Counted from the first letter of the stretch, positions 29,328 to 38,670 are shown. The stretch is DNA of 64,000 bases from Actinomyces sp. oral taxon 897 (GCF_002999235.1 NZ_CP027236.1:2790001-2854000), one strand, 5' to 3'. A program made the numbers and translations. Notes: generated from the letters alone by a model not told the origin.

Positions 29328-30728
29328 CTACGCCTCCGGCAGGTGGTGGTGGACCCGGGCCCGGCGTACGACGCCAATGGTGGCCAGGGCCACGAGCACC
29401 GACAGCCAGGCGAAGACGGTCACGAGCACGTACCCGCCGCGGGAGCCGTGGGTGTCCACCAGGCGGCCGGCCAGCAGCGAGCCCAGGGAGACGCCCACGT
29501 TCATGGCGGTACCCACCCAGGTCAGGCCCTCGGTGAGCTGGTCACGGGGGGTGACCGCCTGGACGATGTGGTTGCCCACGGTAACGGTCGGGGCGATGGA
29601 CGTGCCCGTGACCAGCATGAGGACCATGAGCACCGGGACCGAGCCGGCCAGGATGAAGGTGGAGGCACCCAGCGCCAGGGCGAGGACGCCCACGAGGAAC
29701 TGCCTCCACATGGGCCAGGCCCAGGTCCGTGAGCCGTAGACGAGCGCGGCGCTCAGGGAACCCAGCGCCCAGGCCGCCAGCACCAAGCCGGAGGAGGAGG
29801 GACGCCCCTGCTCGGTGGCGAAGGCCACCGCGGTGACGTCATTGGCGCCGAACAGGGCGCCGCTGCCCAGGAACACGGCCACCACCGCCAGGACCGCGCC
29901 GTGCCTCAGGGCCGACGTCGCCGTGCGGGACGGCCCCGGGTGGAGGGCGGTCGCGTCGGGCCCGGGGCCTGCCCTGTCCGCCCGGCTCCGCCCGTTCGCG
30001 GGGTCGGCCGCCTGGCTCCGCCCGGCCGAGCGGTCCTGCGCATCCGCCTGGTCCCGCCCGGCCGCCCGGCCCTGCGAGCGCCTGGGTCTGCTCAAGGCGG
30101 ACGCCGGTCCCGGGCCGTGGGCCGGGGGCTCGGTAGCACGCTGGGAGAGGAGCCACAGCCCGCCTCCCAGGTGCAGGCACAGGGCGGCGACCCACCCGGA
30201 GGTCACCGGCAGCGCCGCGGAGGTGCACAGGGCGGTGGCCGCCACCGGCCCCACCACGAAGACGACCTCGTCCAGGGCCGCCTCCAGGGAGAAGGCCGTG
30301 TGGATGTCGTCGGGGCTGTCCAGCACCGTGGTCCAGCGGGAGCGGACCAGGGAACCCATGGACCCGCCCAGGCCCCCGGCCACCAACGCCAGGGCCACCA
30401 GGACCCACAGCGGGGCCCGGAGGCCGGCTGCAGTGATCATCCCCACCATTCCCAGGGCCGAGCCGAGCACGGCGGGCAGCATGACCCGGGACTGTCCGCG
30501 GGCGTCCACCAGGCGCGCCAGGACCGGGGCCCCGACGGCGGTGGCGACGACCAGGGCGGCGCTCACCCCGCCGGCGGAGGTGTAGTTCCCGTAGAGGGAC
30601 TGGACGGTCAGGATGGTGGAGATACCCACCATGGACATGGGGAAGCGGGCCAGGAAGCCGGCGGCCGAGAACTGGAGGGCGCCGGGCCTGCTCAGGATCC
30701 GGGCATAGCTCGAGGTCACCGGGCTCAC
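29328..30728 (-). CDS. MFS transporter, 12 TM
   Basis: 466 residues from GTG 30728, whose bases overlap the stop of the upstream gene (GTGA), giving tight coupling. Twelve hydrophobic segments. Motif-A-like loop ARLVDARGQSRVMLP lies between TM2 and TM3, and SLEAALDEVVFVVGPV follows in TM5. A central cytoplasmic loop of ~75 residues is polar, Arg/Ala/Asp-rich. The family exports or imports small molecules; the substrate cannot be told from sequence. Middle gene of a reverse-strand run: variant-LRR protein, MFS, GT87-type transferase. Confidence 0.82.
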   Translation of the reverse strand: MSPVTSSYARILSRPGALQFSAAGFLARFPMSMVGISTILTVQSLYGNYTSAGGVSAALVVATAVGAPVLARLVDARGQSRVMLPAVLGSALGMVGMITAAGLRAPLWVLVALALVAGGLGGSMGSLVRSRWTTVLDSPDDIHTAFSLEAALDEVVFVVGPVAATALCTSAALPVTSGWVAALCLHLGGGLWLLSQRATEPPAHGPGPASALSRPRRSQGRAAGRDQADAQDRSAGRSQAADPANGRSRADRAGPGPDATALHPGPSRTATSALRHGAVLAVVAVFLGSGALFGANDVTAVAFATEQGRPSSSGLVLAAWALGSLSAALVYGSRTWAWPMWRQFLVGVLALALGASTFILAGSVPVLMVLMLVTGTSIAPTVTVGNHIVQAVTPRDQLTEGLTWVGTAMNVGVSLGSLLAGRLVDTHGSRGGYVLVTVFAWLSVLVALATIGVVRRARVHHHLPEA

Positions 30729-31924
30729 CGGTGGGTGGAGTTGGCGCCGTTGCGCGCCATGGTGAAGCCCTCCCCGGTGATCTGGCTCCAGCAGGTGATC
30801 CCGGACTCGTCGGACGTGCAGGCCACGGTCCCGTTCTTGGCGCTGGCCCCGTAGTCCAGGGTCACCCCCACCGGGGAGAAGGACTGGGAGCACGAGCCCG
30901 TGGCCTGGCCGGACTTGCCCACCGAGCTGGTGAAGGGCTTGGAGCTGGCCGAGCAGGAGGCTCCCTGGGCGGTGAAGTTGTACTCCTTAATGGTGCACGA
31001 GGCCGTGTCCCCGTCCAGGCGGCAGGTGATGTTGCCGCTGGGGGCGGTGAAGCTCGACAGCTGCTGGGCGGTGGCGGGGGCCGGGTAGCGCAGCGCGGTG
31101 GGGGTGGCGGTGGGCGTGGGCGTGGGCGTGGCACTGGGGGTCGGGGTGGGCTTGCCCGCACCGGTCGTAGCGGTCGTCTGGGGGACGGAGGCCTCCTGGG
31201 TGGTGCTGGAGGTGGTCTGGACGGCCGTGGGCTTGCGGTTGTTGGCGGTGAGGAACCACGTCAGGGTGCCTGCCACGAGTACCACGACGACGCCGGTGAG
31301 GACCCACAGGACGGCGTTGGACTGGTGGTGCTCCTCCAGTATGTCCTGCTGGCCGCTCAGGAGGTCGGCCTGCGGGCCCATGGCCCCCGTCCCGGCCCCC
31401 GGAACGGCGCCCGCCCCGGGGCTGATCGGTACGGCGGGGCCCACCGGGACGACGGAGGAGGTGGGGCGGGTGTAGGTCCGGCTGTAGTGGACCGGCTCCG
31501 GGGTGCCGACCGCGCCCATGCTGGTGGTGGCTGCCGCGGCGGACTGGGCGGACTGGGCCGCCCACTGGTCCTGGGCGAGCTGGGCCGAGTCCTGGGCGGG
31601 GATGACCTTGGTGTCCCGGCCGGGGGGGCCGGGCCTGATGGCGGTGTCCGTGCCCACGCCCGGCTGGGCGGTCGGCCTGGGGCTCTGTATCGCCATGGTG
31701 GCCGCCTCCGAGGGGTCCGCGCCGCCGAAGCGGGCGGCCAGGGCGGCGTTGACCGCCGGGTCGCCGAGGCTGCCGAGCCACTCCAGCAGCGCCGGGTAGG
31801 TACTCGGGTTAGCGGCGATGGCTGGCCGCAGTCCCGGGTAGTCCTGCGCCAGCCGGTGGAGATCCTCCAGGGGGGCGTTGGGGTCTGAGGCACGTGCAAG
31901 GAGGTCAGCCTGAGACTGGGACAT
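30725..31924 (-). CDS. Single-pass membrane protein with N-terminal variant leucine-rich repeat domain
   Basis: 399 residues. Residues 1-70 (ADLLARASDPNAPLEDLHRLA and so on) match the variant LRR domain found on several actinobacterial membrane proteins. A Gly/Pro/Ala-rich cytoplasmic stretch leads to one membrane segment near residue 220 (AVLWVLTGVVVVLVAGTLTWF). A Thr/Pro linker (TPTPSATPTPTPTATP) then leads to a C-terminal domain of ~130 residues with six Cys, probably disulfide-bonded outside the cell. Function unknown. AAGGACC ribosome site precedes ATG 31924; the candidate promoter around TACGATATAG (near 32010) points to a leadered message. Confidence 0.7.
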   Translation of the reverse strand: MSQSQADLLARASDPNAPLEDLHRLAQDYPGLRPAIAANPSTYPALLEWLGSLGDPAVNAALAARFGGADPSEAATMAIQSPRPTAQPGVGTDTAIRPGPPGRDTKVIPAQDSAQLAQDQWAAQSAQSAAAATTSMGAVGTPEPVHYSRTYTRPTSSVVPVGPAVPISPGAGAVPGAGTGAMGPQADLLSGQQDILEEHHQSNAVLWVLTGVVVVLVAGTLTWFLTANNRKPTAVQTTSSTTQEASVPQTTATTGAGKPTPTPSATPTPTPTATPTALRYPAPATAQQLSSFTAPSGNITCRLDGDTASCTIKEYNFTAQGASCSASSKPFTSSVGKSGQATGSCSQSFSPVGVTLDYGASAKNGTVACTSDESGITCWSQITGEGFTMARNGANSTHR

Positions 31925-32084
31925 GATTGAGGTCCTTATGTGGGTGGGGTGTACCGCGGCCCGGCCACTTCCAGGGGTGGCGCGGTACCACTGGGATCTG
32001 GCCTATATCGTAGCCGAGGTGCGTGTGGAGGTGCCCCGGCGCCTGTGACAGGTTAGTCTCTGGCAGACACCAAGGAGACCGTAT
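31925..32084. promoter_or_regulatory. Divergent promoter region, LRR protein / moxR operon
   Basis: 160 bp between divergent genes. On the reverse strand an A/T-rich TACGATATAG near 32010 is the best -10. On the forward strand TAGTCT lies near 32056, and AAGGAG is a good ribosome site before ATG 32085. Confidence 0.4.
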
Positions 32085-33170
32085 ATGACCACCCCCGATC
32101 CCCGGCGCCGTGCTGGCAGCCACGCCGCGCCGAGCTTCCCGCCCGCGGCGGCCACCTCACCGGCCCCCACCCCCTCTTCCTCCCACTCCACCCTGTCGGC
32201 CTCGGACCTGGACCGGGCCGACGACCTGCTGTCCAAGGTCGCCAGCGTCTACTCCGAGCGGGTGGTGGGACAGCAGCGCCTGCGGGTGGCCCTGCTCTCC
32301 TCCCTCATTGCCGGGGGGCACGTGCTGCTGGAGTCCGTGCCCGGCCTGGCCAAGACCACGGCGGCCCAGGCCCTGGCCGCCGCCGTCTCGGGGTCGTTCC
32401 GGCGTATCCAGTGCACCCCCGACCTCATGCCGAACGACATTATCGGCACCCAGGTCCTCAATGTCTCCACCGGTGAGATGAGTACCCAGCTGGGGCCGGT
32501 GCACGCCAATATTGTCCTCCTGGACGAGATCAACCGCTCCAGCGCCAAGACCCAGTCAGCCATGCTGGAGGCCATGCAGGAGCGTCAGACGTCTATCGGC
32601 GGTGTTGTCTACCCTCTCCCCACCCCCTTCATGGTCCTGGCCACGCAGAACCCCATTGAGGAGGAAGGGACCTACGTCCTACCTGAGGCCCAGATGGACC
32701 GCTTCCTCATGAAGGAGGTCCTGACCTACCCCAGCCCTGCCGACGAGGCCGACATCCTGGAGCGCGTCGCCAGCGGCGCGTTCGAGAGGCGGATCAAGCA
32801 CCCCCCGATCTCCATCCGTGACGTCATGTGGCTCCAGGAGGCGGTCAACGCCGTCTACGTGGCCCCCGTCATCCGCCAGTACATTGTGGCCCTGGTGGGG
32901 ACCACCCGGGGCTCGGGGCCCCGCCCGGTGGCCGGTATCGAGCGGCACGTGCGGGTGGGCGCCTCCCCGCGCGGGGCCATCGCCCTCATGAAGGTGGCCC
33001 AGTCCATCGCCCTCCAGGACGGCCGCGGCTACGTCACCCCCGACGACGTGCGCCTCCTGCGCCACCCCGTCCTGCGCCACCGCCTGGTCCTGACCTATGA
33101 CGCCCTGGCCGACGACGTCGCCCCCGAGTCCATTATCGACGCGGTCTTCCAGGCCGTCCCCACGCCCTGA
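32085..33170 (+). CDS. MoxR-family AAA+ ATPase
   Basis: 361 residues. After ~40 low-complexity residues the AAA+ domain shows Walker A ESVPGLAKTT (~83-92), Walker B NIVLLDEINRS (~141-151), the MoxR hallmark TQNPIEEEGTYVLPEAQMDRFL, and a sensor-2 lid to the end. MoxR proteins act with VWA-domain partners as chaperone-like modules for assembling or activating other proteins. It is the first gene of a six-gene operon with DUF58 and two VWA genes immediately following, the standard arrangement. Confidence 0.93.
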   Translation: MTTPDPRRRAGSHAAPSFPPAAATSPAPTPSSSHSTLSASDLDRADDLLSKVASVYSERVVGQQRLRVALLSSLIAGGHVLLESVPGLAKTTAAQALAAAVSGSFRRIQCTPDLMPNDIIGTQVLNVSTGEMSTQLGPVHANIVLLDEINRSSAKTQSAMLEAMQERQTSIGGVVYPLPTPFMVLATQNPIEEEGTYVLPEAQMDRFLMKEVLTYPSPADEADILERVASGAFERRIKHPPISIRDVMWLQEAVNAVYVAPVIRQYIVALVGTTRGSGPRPVAGIERHVRVGASPRGAIALMKVAQSIALQDGRGYVTPDDVRLLRHPVLRHRLVLTYDALADDVAPESIIDAVFQAVPTP

Positions 33171-33191
33171 GAACAGGACCGCCAGCCGCCC

Positions 33192-34184
33192 ATGTCAGCT
33201 CCCAGCCCCTCCGGCGCCTCCTCGCTCTACCCGCCCCAGGAGCAGTCCGTCCCCCGGCCCAGCCGCGGCTCGCGGCTGGCGGGCGTGCGACGTCGTATGA
33301 GCCTGCCCGTGGTCCGGCGTGCCTCCGGGCTGCTGGACGGGCGCAACCGCTCCATCTTCGTGGGGCACGGCCAGGACTTCTCCGACCTGAGCCTCTACCG
33401 GCCCGGGGACGATGTGGAGGACATCGACTGGAAGGCCACCGCCCGCAACGGCAAGCCGGTCATCAAGCGCTTCCAGAGGGAGTCCAACCTGCCCCTGGTC
33501 CTGGCCCTGGACACCGGGCGCACCATGGGCGCCCAGGCCCCCAGCGGGGAGGACAAGCGCGACCTGGCCCTCTTCACCGCCGAGATCCTGGCCTACCTGG
33601 CCCGGATGCGCGGGGACACCGTGGCCGTGGTGGCCGGGGACGCCCAGCGGCTGGTCTCCCGCCCCCCGCGCTCGGGCAGCGAGCACGCCGAGATGATCCT
33701 GACCCTTATGGCCCGCCAGCTGTGGCACCTGGATGAGCTCGACCCCCTGGCCGCCCCCGCCTCGGACGTCTCGCGCGTCCTGGAGCGGGTCTCCACGACC
33801 TTCCGACGCCGCAGCCTGGTGGCGCTGGTCACCGACACCTCCCACCCGGACGCCTCCGCCAGCGACTGGCTGCGCCGCCTGAGCGTCCAGCACGAGCTCA
33901 TGGTCGTCCAGGTGGCCGACGACCTGCCGGTGGCCCCCGGCAAGGGCCGCAGCCGCGACGTGGAGATGGTCCACGAGCTGCCCGCCTTCCTGCGTGAGGA
34001 CGCCTCCCTGGCCGCCGAGATGGCCGGGGCCGACGCCTCCCGCCGCGGCCAGGTCTCCGCCCTCCTCGACTCCCGACACCTGGAGCACACCACCGTGACC
34101 TCCTCATCGACCCTCGTACCCGCCCTGGCCGAGCTCCTGCGCCGTCAGCGCCTGGCCTCCTCCCGCAGGCGGCGGGTGATCTGA
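33192..34184 (+). CDS. DUF58 domain protein of MoxR/VWA module
   Basis: 330 residues without a membrane segment. The DUF58 motif LYRPGDDVEDIDWKATARNG (~67-86) is clear. The following part has a VWA-like fold with LVLALDTGRTM as its first strand and a degenerate metal site (D-T-G-R-T). This family regularly pairs with MoxR ATPases. 21 nt separate it from moxR, and its TGA is directly followed by the GTG of the next gene. Presumably part of a membrane-associated complex with the downstream VWA proteins. Confidence 0.9.
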   Translation: MSAPSPSGASSLYPPQEQSVPRPSRGSRLAGVRRRMSLPVVRRASGLLDGRNRSIFVGHGQDFSDLSLYRPGDDVEDIDWKATARNGKPVIKRFQRESNLPLVLALDTGRTMGAQAPSGEDKRDLALFTAEILAYLARMRGDTVAVVAGDAQRLVSRPPRSGSEHAEMILTLMARQLWHLDELDPLAAPASDVSRVLERVSTTFRRRSLVALVTDTSHPDASASDWLRRLSVQHELMVVQVADDLPVAPGKGRSRDVEMVHELPAFLREDASLAAEMAGADASRRGQVSALLDSRHLEHTTVTSSSTLVPALAELLRRQRLASSRRRRVI

Positions 34185-34706
34185 GTGACGCTCAACTCCC
34201 CCGTCCTCATGCCCCTGTGGTGGATCATGGCCGCCATCGTGGGCCTGCTGCTGGTGACGGCCTGGCTGGTCTGGGTGTTCGTGAGCACCGCCCGGGACAC
34301 CTCCTCCCGGGTCGGTGACATCCCCCTGGCGCCCGGGGACCGGAGCCGGTGGCTGGGCTGCGTGCAGGACGCCGCTGCCGCCTACGAGGCCGGTGAGCTC
34401 AGCGTGCGCGACCTCCACCTGGAGCTGGCCGCCGTCCTGCGGGGCTTCGCCACCCAGCGCACCGGAACCCCCATGGAGTCGCTCACGGTGGCCGAGATCC
34501 TCGACCTGGCCCAGGGGGCCGACCGGCGCAGCGTGATCGACCGTATCCGCTTCCTGCGCTCCCGGCGTCGCCCCGTGGACCGCAACCCCCTGGGGTACGT
34601 CGGGGAGCTGCTGACCGTGTGGGAGCAGCCCTCCTTTGACGCGGTCACCCGCGCCGACGCCCTGGAGGCCGTCCACGAGACCATGGAGGTGGTGACACGA
34701 TGGTAA
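34185..34706 (+). CDS. Single-TM protein of MoxR/VWA operon
   Basis: 173 residues from GTG 34185, directly abutting the upstream stop. One membrane helix at residues ~9-31 (MAAIVGLLLVTAWLVWVFV), then a cytoplasmic helical domain with ELSVRDLHLELAAVLRGFATQRTGTPMESLTVAEI. The position matches the DUF4381-type small membrane subunit of similar operons, but residue-level similarity is not clear to me. The end overlaps the ATG of the next gene (ATGGTAATG). Confidence 0.7.
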   Translation: MTLNSPVLMPLWWIMAAIVGLLLVTAWLVWVFVSTARDTSSRVGDIPLAPGDRSRWLGCVQDAAAAYEAGELSVRDLHLELAAVLRGFATQRTGTPMESLTVAEILDLAQGADRRSVIDRIRFLRSRRRPVDRNPLGYVGELLTVWEQPSFDAVTRADALEAVHETMEVVTRW

Positions 34707-35767
34707 TGAGCTGGCTGGCATGGGCCCTGGTCCTGGCGGGCCTGGTCCTGGCGGGCCTGGCCGTCGCCGGGGTGCTGGGGAGCCAGGCCGTGCGCCTGGC
34801 CGCGAGCCGGGGCCTGCGGCGGGTGGCCAACTCCGCCGGGCTCCTGACCGCCCCCGCGGTCCGACGTCGGATCAGGCTCCGGCGCTGGACCTACGCGGCC
34901 CTGGGCGGGGTGGTGGCGGTGGCCCTGGTGGCGGCGGCCGGGATCGCGGGACGGCCCGTGCACCGCACGGTGCGCAACGACCAGCTGGCCAACCGCGACA
35001 TTATGCTCTGCCTGGACGTGTCGCTCTCCATGATCGGGGTGGACGCCAAGGTCCTGAAGACCTTCAGCACGCTCGTGGACTCCTTCGAGGGGGAGAGGGT
35101 GGGGCTGACGGCCTGGAACAACACGGCGCAGACGATCGTCCCCCTCACCGACGACTACGACACCCTGCGCAACCAGCTCACCGAGGTGGCCAACGCGCTG
35201 GACTTCGACACCAGCACCGCCACGTACCACGACCCCGCCTACCAGCGCTACGCGCGGACCTTCGCGGGCACCACCAACAGGGACATCAAGGCCTCCTCCC
35301 TGGACGGGGACGGGCTGGCCTCGTGCGCGGCCGCCATGGGCAACCAGAGCGTCAAGGACCGGCCCCGGATCCTCATCCTGGCCACCGACAACCAGGTCTA
35401 CGACGACTACCACCTCCAGATCTACTCCCTGCAGGCCGCCGCGGACTTCGCCACCCAGAACAATATCAAGCTCATTACCCTGTTCGGCGTGGACGCCAAG
35501 AACCTGGACCCCGGTATCACCCAGGCCGATATCGACGCCGCCCGCACCGAGATCAAGAACGTCACCCTCGAGCACAACGGGCTCTTCTACGAGGTCGACG
35601 ACCCCAACGCCACTTCCACCATTGTCAACGAGGTCGAGAGCACCCAGGTCAAGGAGGCCCGGGAGAACACCCAGGTCCGCACCACCGACGTCCCCGAGGT
35701 CTGGGCGGTCGTGCTCGCCGGGGCGGTCCTGGTCCTGCTCGCCGGAGCCGTCTGGAGGCGCGCATGA
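34700..35767 (+). CDS. VWA-domain membrane protein 1 (BatA-like)
   Basis: 355 residues. Two N-terminal helices (~5-25 and ~65-85) and one at the C-terminus flank a VWA domain. The MIDAS motif DVSLSM lies near residue 107, with T at GLTAW and the D at DNQVYDDY completing a plausible site. Contact with MoxR/DUF58 partners is expected from family precedent. Start ATG 34700 overlaps the previous stop; ATG 34706 is two codons in. Its stop overlaps the next ATG (ATGA). Confidence 0.88.
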   Translation: MVMSWLAWALVLAGLVLAGLAVAGVLGSQAVRLAASRGLRRVANSAGLLTAPAVRRRIRLRRWTYAALGGVVAVALVAAAGIAGRPVHRTVRNDQLANRDIMLCLDVSLSMIGVDAKVLKTFSTLVDSFEGERVGLTAWNNTAQTIVPLTDDYDTLRNQLTEVANALDFDTSTATYHDPAYQRYARTFAGTTNRDIKASSLDGDGLASCAAAMGNQSVKDRPRILILATDNQVYDDYHLQIYSLQAAADFATQNNIKLITLFGVDAKNLDPGITQADIDAARTEIKNVTLEHNGLFYEVDDPNATSTIVNEVESTQVKEARENTQVRTTDVPEVWAVVLAGAVLVLLAGAVWRRA

Positions 35768-36819
35768 CCTTCGTACCCATGGTCCCCGTGGCCGTCATCG
35801 TCCTGCTGGTCGTGGCCTACGCCGTCCTGCTGTGGCTCGGCGCCAGGTGGATCCGCCACGGCGGCGCCGAGCCGGGGGCCTGGCGGCGCTGGTGGCGCCG
35901 TGGCGCCCTGGCCGCCCTGGTCCCGGTCATCCTGGCGGGGCCCTCCGTGGAGCTCAAGGAGAAGGTCCCCGTCTCCAGCATCGAGGTCTACCTGGTGGTG
36001 GACCGCACCGGCTCCATGGCCGCCCAGGACTGGGACGGGGGCAAGGGGACCCGTCTGGACGGGGTGCGCGCCGACCTGACCGCCATCCGTGACGCCTACG
36101 CCGACGCCCGCTTCTCCGTCATCGCCCTGGACTCCACGGCGGCCCGTGAGCTGCCCCTGACCAGCGACGTCGAGGCCCTCACCACCTGGATCGCCAACCT
36201 GACCCCGGAGATCTCCTCCCGCTCCTCCGGCTCCTCCGTGGACCGCGCCCTGCCCCTGGTCACCCAGATCCTCTCCGACGCCAAGGAGCACCGTCCCGGT
36301 GGCTCGCGGATCCTCTACGTCCTGTCCGACGGGGAGTCCACCGAGGACGGCGCCACCCCGGGCACCATTAACCCCAGCTGGTCCACGGTGGCCGGCTACA
36401 TCCAGGGCGGCGCCGTCCTGGGCTACGGCACCAAGGAGGGGGGCACCATGCGGCAGAACACCGGCACCGGTGCCACCGACGCCCCCCTCATCCAGGACCC
36501 CAGCGGCAAGGACGCTGTCTCCGTGCCCGACACCCAGGCGCTCTCGGCCCTCGCCTCGGCCCTGGGCGTGACCTATATCCAGCGTACCGGCACCAATGAC
36601 GAGCCCACGAGCAAGTTCACCGACCTGAGCGTGGAGGGCAAGACCACCGAGGAGGACCGCACCCGTCGCTCCAGCCGCTACGTCGTGTGGCCCCTGGGGG
36701 TCGTGGCCGCCGGGCTGCTCATCTGGGAGGTCGCCAGCCTGGGCCGGGCGGACGTGGCCGCCCGTCGCCTGGTGTCCCGCTCCTCACTGACCCCCACGCA
36801 GACAGGAGGCCGCCGATGA
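35764..36819 (+). CDS. VWA-domain membrane protein 2 (BatB-like)
   Basis: 351 residues from ATG 35764, overlapping the previous stop. Two N-terminal hydrophobic stretches, then a VWA domain with MIDAS DRTGSM near residue 80 and the later Thr/Asp positions (LYVLSDGESTEDG). A C-terminal helix (VVWPLGVVAAGLLIWEVASL) anchors it again. The loop TKEGGTMRQNTGTGATDAPL is an insertion typical of this group. Works with the preceding VWA protein and MoxR by family precedent. Confidence 0.88.
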   Translation: MTFVPMVPVAVIVLLVVAYAVLLWLGARWIRHGGAEPGAWRRWWRRGALAALVPVILAGPSVELKEKVPVSSIEVYLVVDRTGSMAAQDWDGGKGTRLDGVRADLTAIRDAYADARFSVIALDSTAARELPLTSDVEALTTWIANLTPEISSRSSGSSVDRALPLVTQILSDAKEHRPGGSRILYVLSDGESTEDGATPGTINPSWSTVAGYIQGGAVLGYGTKEGGTMRQNTGTGATDAPLIQDPSGKDAVSVPDTQALSALASALGVTYIQRTGTNDEPTSKFTDLSVEGKTTEEDRTRRSSRYVVWPLGVVAAGLLIWEVASLGRADVAARRLVSRSSLTPTQTGGRR

Positions 36820-37715
36820 GGCTGCACCGGGCGAGCAGGCACCGCACCGCGCAGGACGACGGGGGCCAGGGGCCCCAGGCGCGTGAGCCCCGTGCGGACC
36901 CGGGCCCGGAGGATCCTCGGGCGCGTCAGGCCCGCCTGACCCGACGTCGCCACCGCTTCGTCATCGGCGTCCTGCCCGCCCTGCTGGCCCTGGCGCTGTC
37001 CCTGTGGCTGGCCGCGGTGTGGGGGTGGACCTTTGCCGGGCACCGGGCGGCCATTGCCAAGGACTCCGCCCACGCGGTGCGCTACTACCGCACGGTGGAG
37101 CGGCTCAACCCCTGGTTCGAGCAGTGGCGGGTGCGCTACAACCTGGGCACGGCCGAGCTCGTGGACGACCAGGTCGACGCCGCGGTCAAGGACCTGGAGC
37201 GGGCCCTGAAGGTGGTGCCGAGGGCCCCGCGCAAGACCGGGACCACCTCGGACGGCACCCAGGTGCAGGTGGCCAAGCCGGACAGCCCGGAGTGCCTGGT
37301 ACGGGGCAACCTGGCGGTGGCGCACGTCCTGCTGGCCGCCAAGGCGCAAGAGGCCGGCGACTCCGCCGCCGTGGAGGAGCAGAAGCAGGCCGCCGTCACG
37401 GCGCTCGACGACTGCTCCATGCCCTCGGGCCAGGACGGCAGCGACTCCACGCCGGATCCCAGTACCAGTCCGGACCCCAGCGCCAGCCCGGATCCGAGCG
37501 CCAGCCCGAGCCCGGACCCCAGCGCCAGTCCGGACCCCAGCGCCACTCCGGATCCGAGTGCCAGCCCGAGCCCGGGCTCCACGCCCACGCCGACTCCGTC
37601 TGCCAGTGCCAGCCCGTCGCCCACCCCCAGGCCCGGTGGGCCGACCCTCGACCCGCGCCTGCAGACCCGTAACCCCCAGCAGCCCGGCGGGGGCGGGGCC
37701 AGGCGCCCCTGGTAG
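36816..37715 (+). CDS. TPR-like membrane protein with Pro/Ser repeat tail
   Basis: 299 residues from ATG 36816, overlapping the previous stop by ATGA. A basic N-terminus precedes one membrane helix (~48-72). A short TPR-like region follows (RYNLGTAELVDDQVDAAVKDLERALKVVP), the BatC/BatE-type partner in such operons. Residues ~210-280 are a degenerate repeat of S-P-D-P-S-A units encoded by 18-bp DNA repeats, probably a flexible spacer. Last gene of the operon; convergent with the TetR at 37790. Confidence 0.8.
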   Translation: MRLHRASRHRTAQDDGGQGPQAREPRADPGPEDPRARQARLTRRRHRFVIGVLPALLALALSLWLAAVWGWTFAGHRAAIAKDSAHAVRYYRTVERLNPWFEQWRVRYNLGTAELVDDQVDAAVKDLERALKVVPRAPRKTGTTSDGTQVQVAKPDSPECLVRGNLAVAHVLLAAKAQEAGDSAAVEEQKQAAVTALDDCSMPSGQDGSDSTPDPSTSPDPSASPDPSASPSPDPSASPDPSATPDPSASPSPGSTPTPTPSASASPSPTPRPGGPTLDPRLQTRNPQQPGGGGARRPW

Positions 37716-37718
37716 GTC

Positions 37719-37732
37719 GCCGCTACCGCGGC
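37719..37732 (+). terminator. Weak hairpin after the MoxR/VWA operon
   Basis: GCCGC-TACC-GCGGC, 5-bp stem with TT after it. A weak terminator at best. Confidence 0.3.
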
Positions 37733-37789
37733 TTGAGGTGCGGGGGCAGCTTGTGCGGTCCCGTGGCGTCCGGTCCGTGGTCGCCGGGC

Positions 37790-38485
37790 TCAGGCCACGT
37801 GGGCCACCGGGCAGCGAGCACCTGCTGGTGGCACCGGGGTGGCGGGCTCCTCGACGTGCGAGGGCGGCACCGTCGGGACGGCGTGGTCCGGCACCGCGGC
37901 GCCGACCGCGCGCAGGACGAAGGTGTCCAGGGCCGCCAGGTAGGCCTCGCGGGCCGCGGGCTCGGTGGGGGTGGGCCGGCCCCCCATGACGCAGGCGTGG
38001 ACCAGGGAGACGAGCGTGCGGGGGTCCTGGGGTGGGATGGCGCCCGAGTCCATGGCGTCGGTGAGGACTGCGGCGAGGGTCTGGACGAGCAGCTCGCCGT
38101 GGGCGCGCAGGCGCCCGGCGGTCGCCCGGGAGACCGAGGTGTTCAGCGGGCCGGTCGCGGGGAAGTGGTAGTCGCGCTTAATGAGGGCCTGCTGGCGCAC
38201 GTAGACGCGCAGACGGTCAACGGGGTCCTGGATGCCCTCGAGCGCCTGGGACAGCTCCTGGGAGTACCGGGCGGCCTCGTGCTCCATAAAGGCCAGGAGG
38301 AGGTCCTCCTTGTTCGCGAAGTGGTTGTAGACCGCCGTGCGTCCGACCCCGGCCTGGGCGGCGACGTCGGACAGGGTGATCTTGTCGAAGGGTTGGCGGC
38401 TCATGAGCCTGCCCAGGGCGTCAAAGAGAGCACTGCGTGTGCGCTCACGGTGCTCGGCCAGTGAGTGACCCAGTATCTTCGGCAT
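37790..38485 (-). CDS. TetR-family transcriptional regulator (unknown target)
   Basis: 231 residues. HTH ITLSDVAAQAGVGRTAVYNHFANKEDLLLAF at residues ~36-66. The ligand-binding domain spans about 75-190, followed by a Pro-rich tail ending RCPVAHVA, a Cys-Pro dipeptide that in some regulators binds heme (only a possibility here). TAGGCT lies 6 nt before ATG 38485, so a leaderless start fits. No divergent target gene; two CATAAGG copies 20 bp apart just upstream may be part of its operator. Confidence 0.82.
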   Translation of the reverse strand: MPKILGHSLAEHRERTRSALFDALGRLMSRQPFDKITLSDVAAQAGVGRTAVYNHFANKEDLLLAFMEHEAARYSQELSQALEGIQDPVDRLRVYVRQQALIKRDYHFPATGPLNTSVSRATAGRLRAHGELLVQTLAAVLTDAMDSGAIPPQDPRTLVSLVHACVMGGRPTPTEPAAREAYLAALDTFVLRAVGAAVPDHAVPTVPPSHVEEPATPVPPAGARCPVAHVA

Positions 38486-38491
38486 AAGGAC

Positions 38492-38497
38492 AGCCTA
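38492..38497 (-). promoter_or_regulatory. Leaderless -10 candidate of the TetR gene at 37790
   Basis: TAGGCT on the reverse strand, 6 nt before ATG 38485. Confidence 0.35.
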
Positions 38498-38583
38498 ATC
38501 CATAAGGCCTTGGTGACACCTGTGAGGTCTTCGTCAGTATCCGGGGGTCTCCGCAGGGGCCGGACTGTGCTGCGGGCCTCGGC

Positions 38584-38670
38584 CAGGACCCGGTCCACGT
38601 GGGGCCCGGGGTCCCGGGCGGGGTCATCCTGACTGAGACTGCGACAGGACCCGGTCCACGTGGGGCCCGG
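38584..38670. repeat. Two 26-bp direct repeats 61 bp apart
   Basis: The segment beginning CAGGACCCGGTCCACGTGGG occurs at 38584-38609 and 38645-38670. It contains the dyads GGACC-CGGTCC and CACGTG. Just beyond, CTGGCTCGGCCCCGG occurs twice (about 38701 and 38723). Intergenic, no coding potential. Confidence 0.65.
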
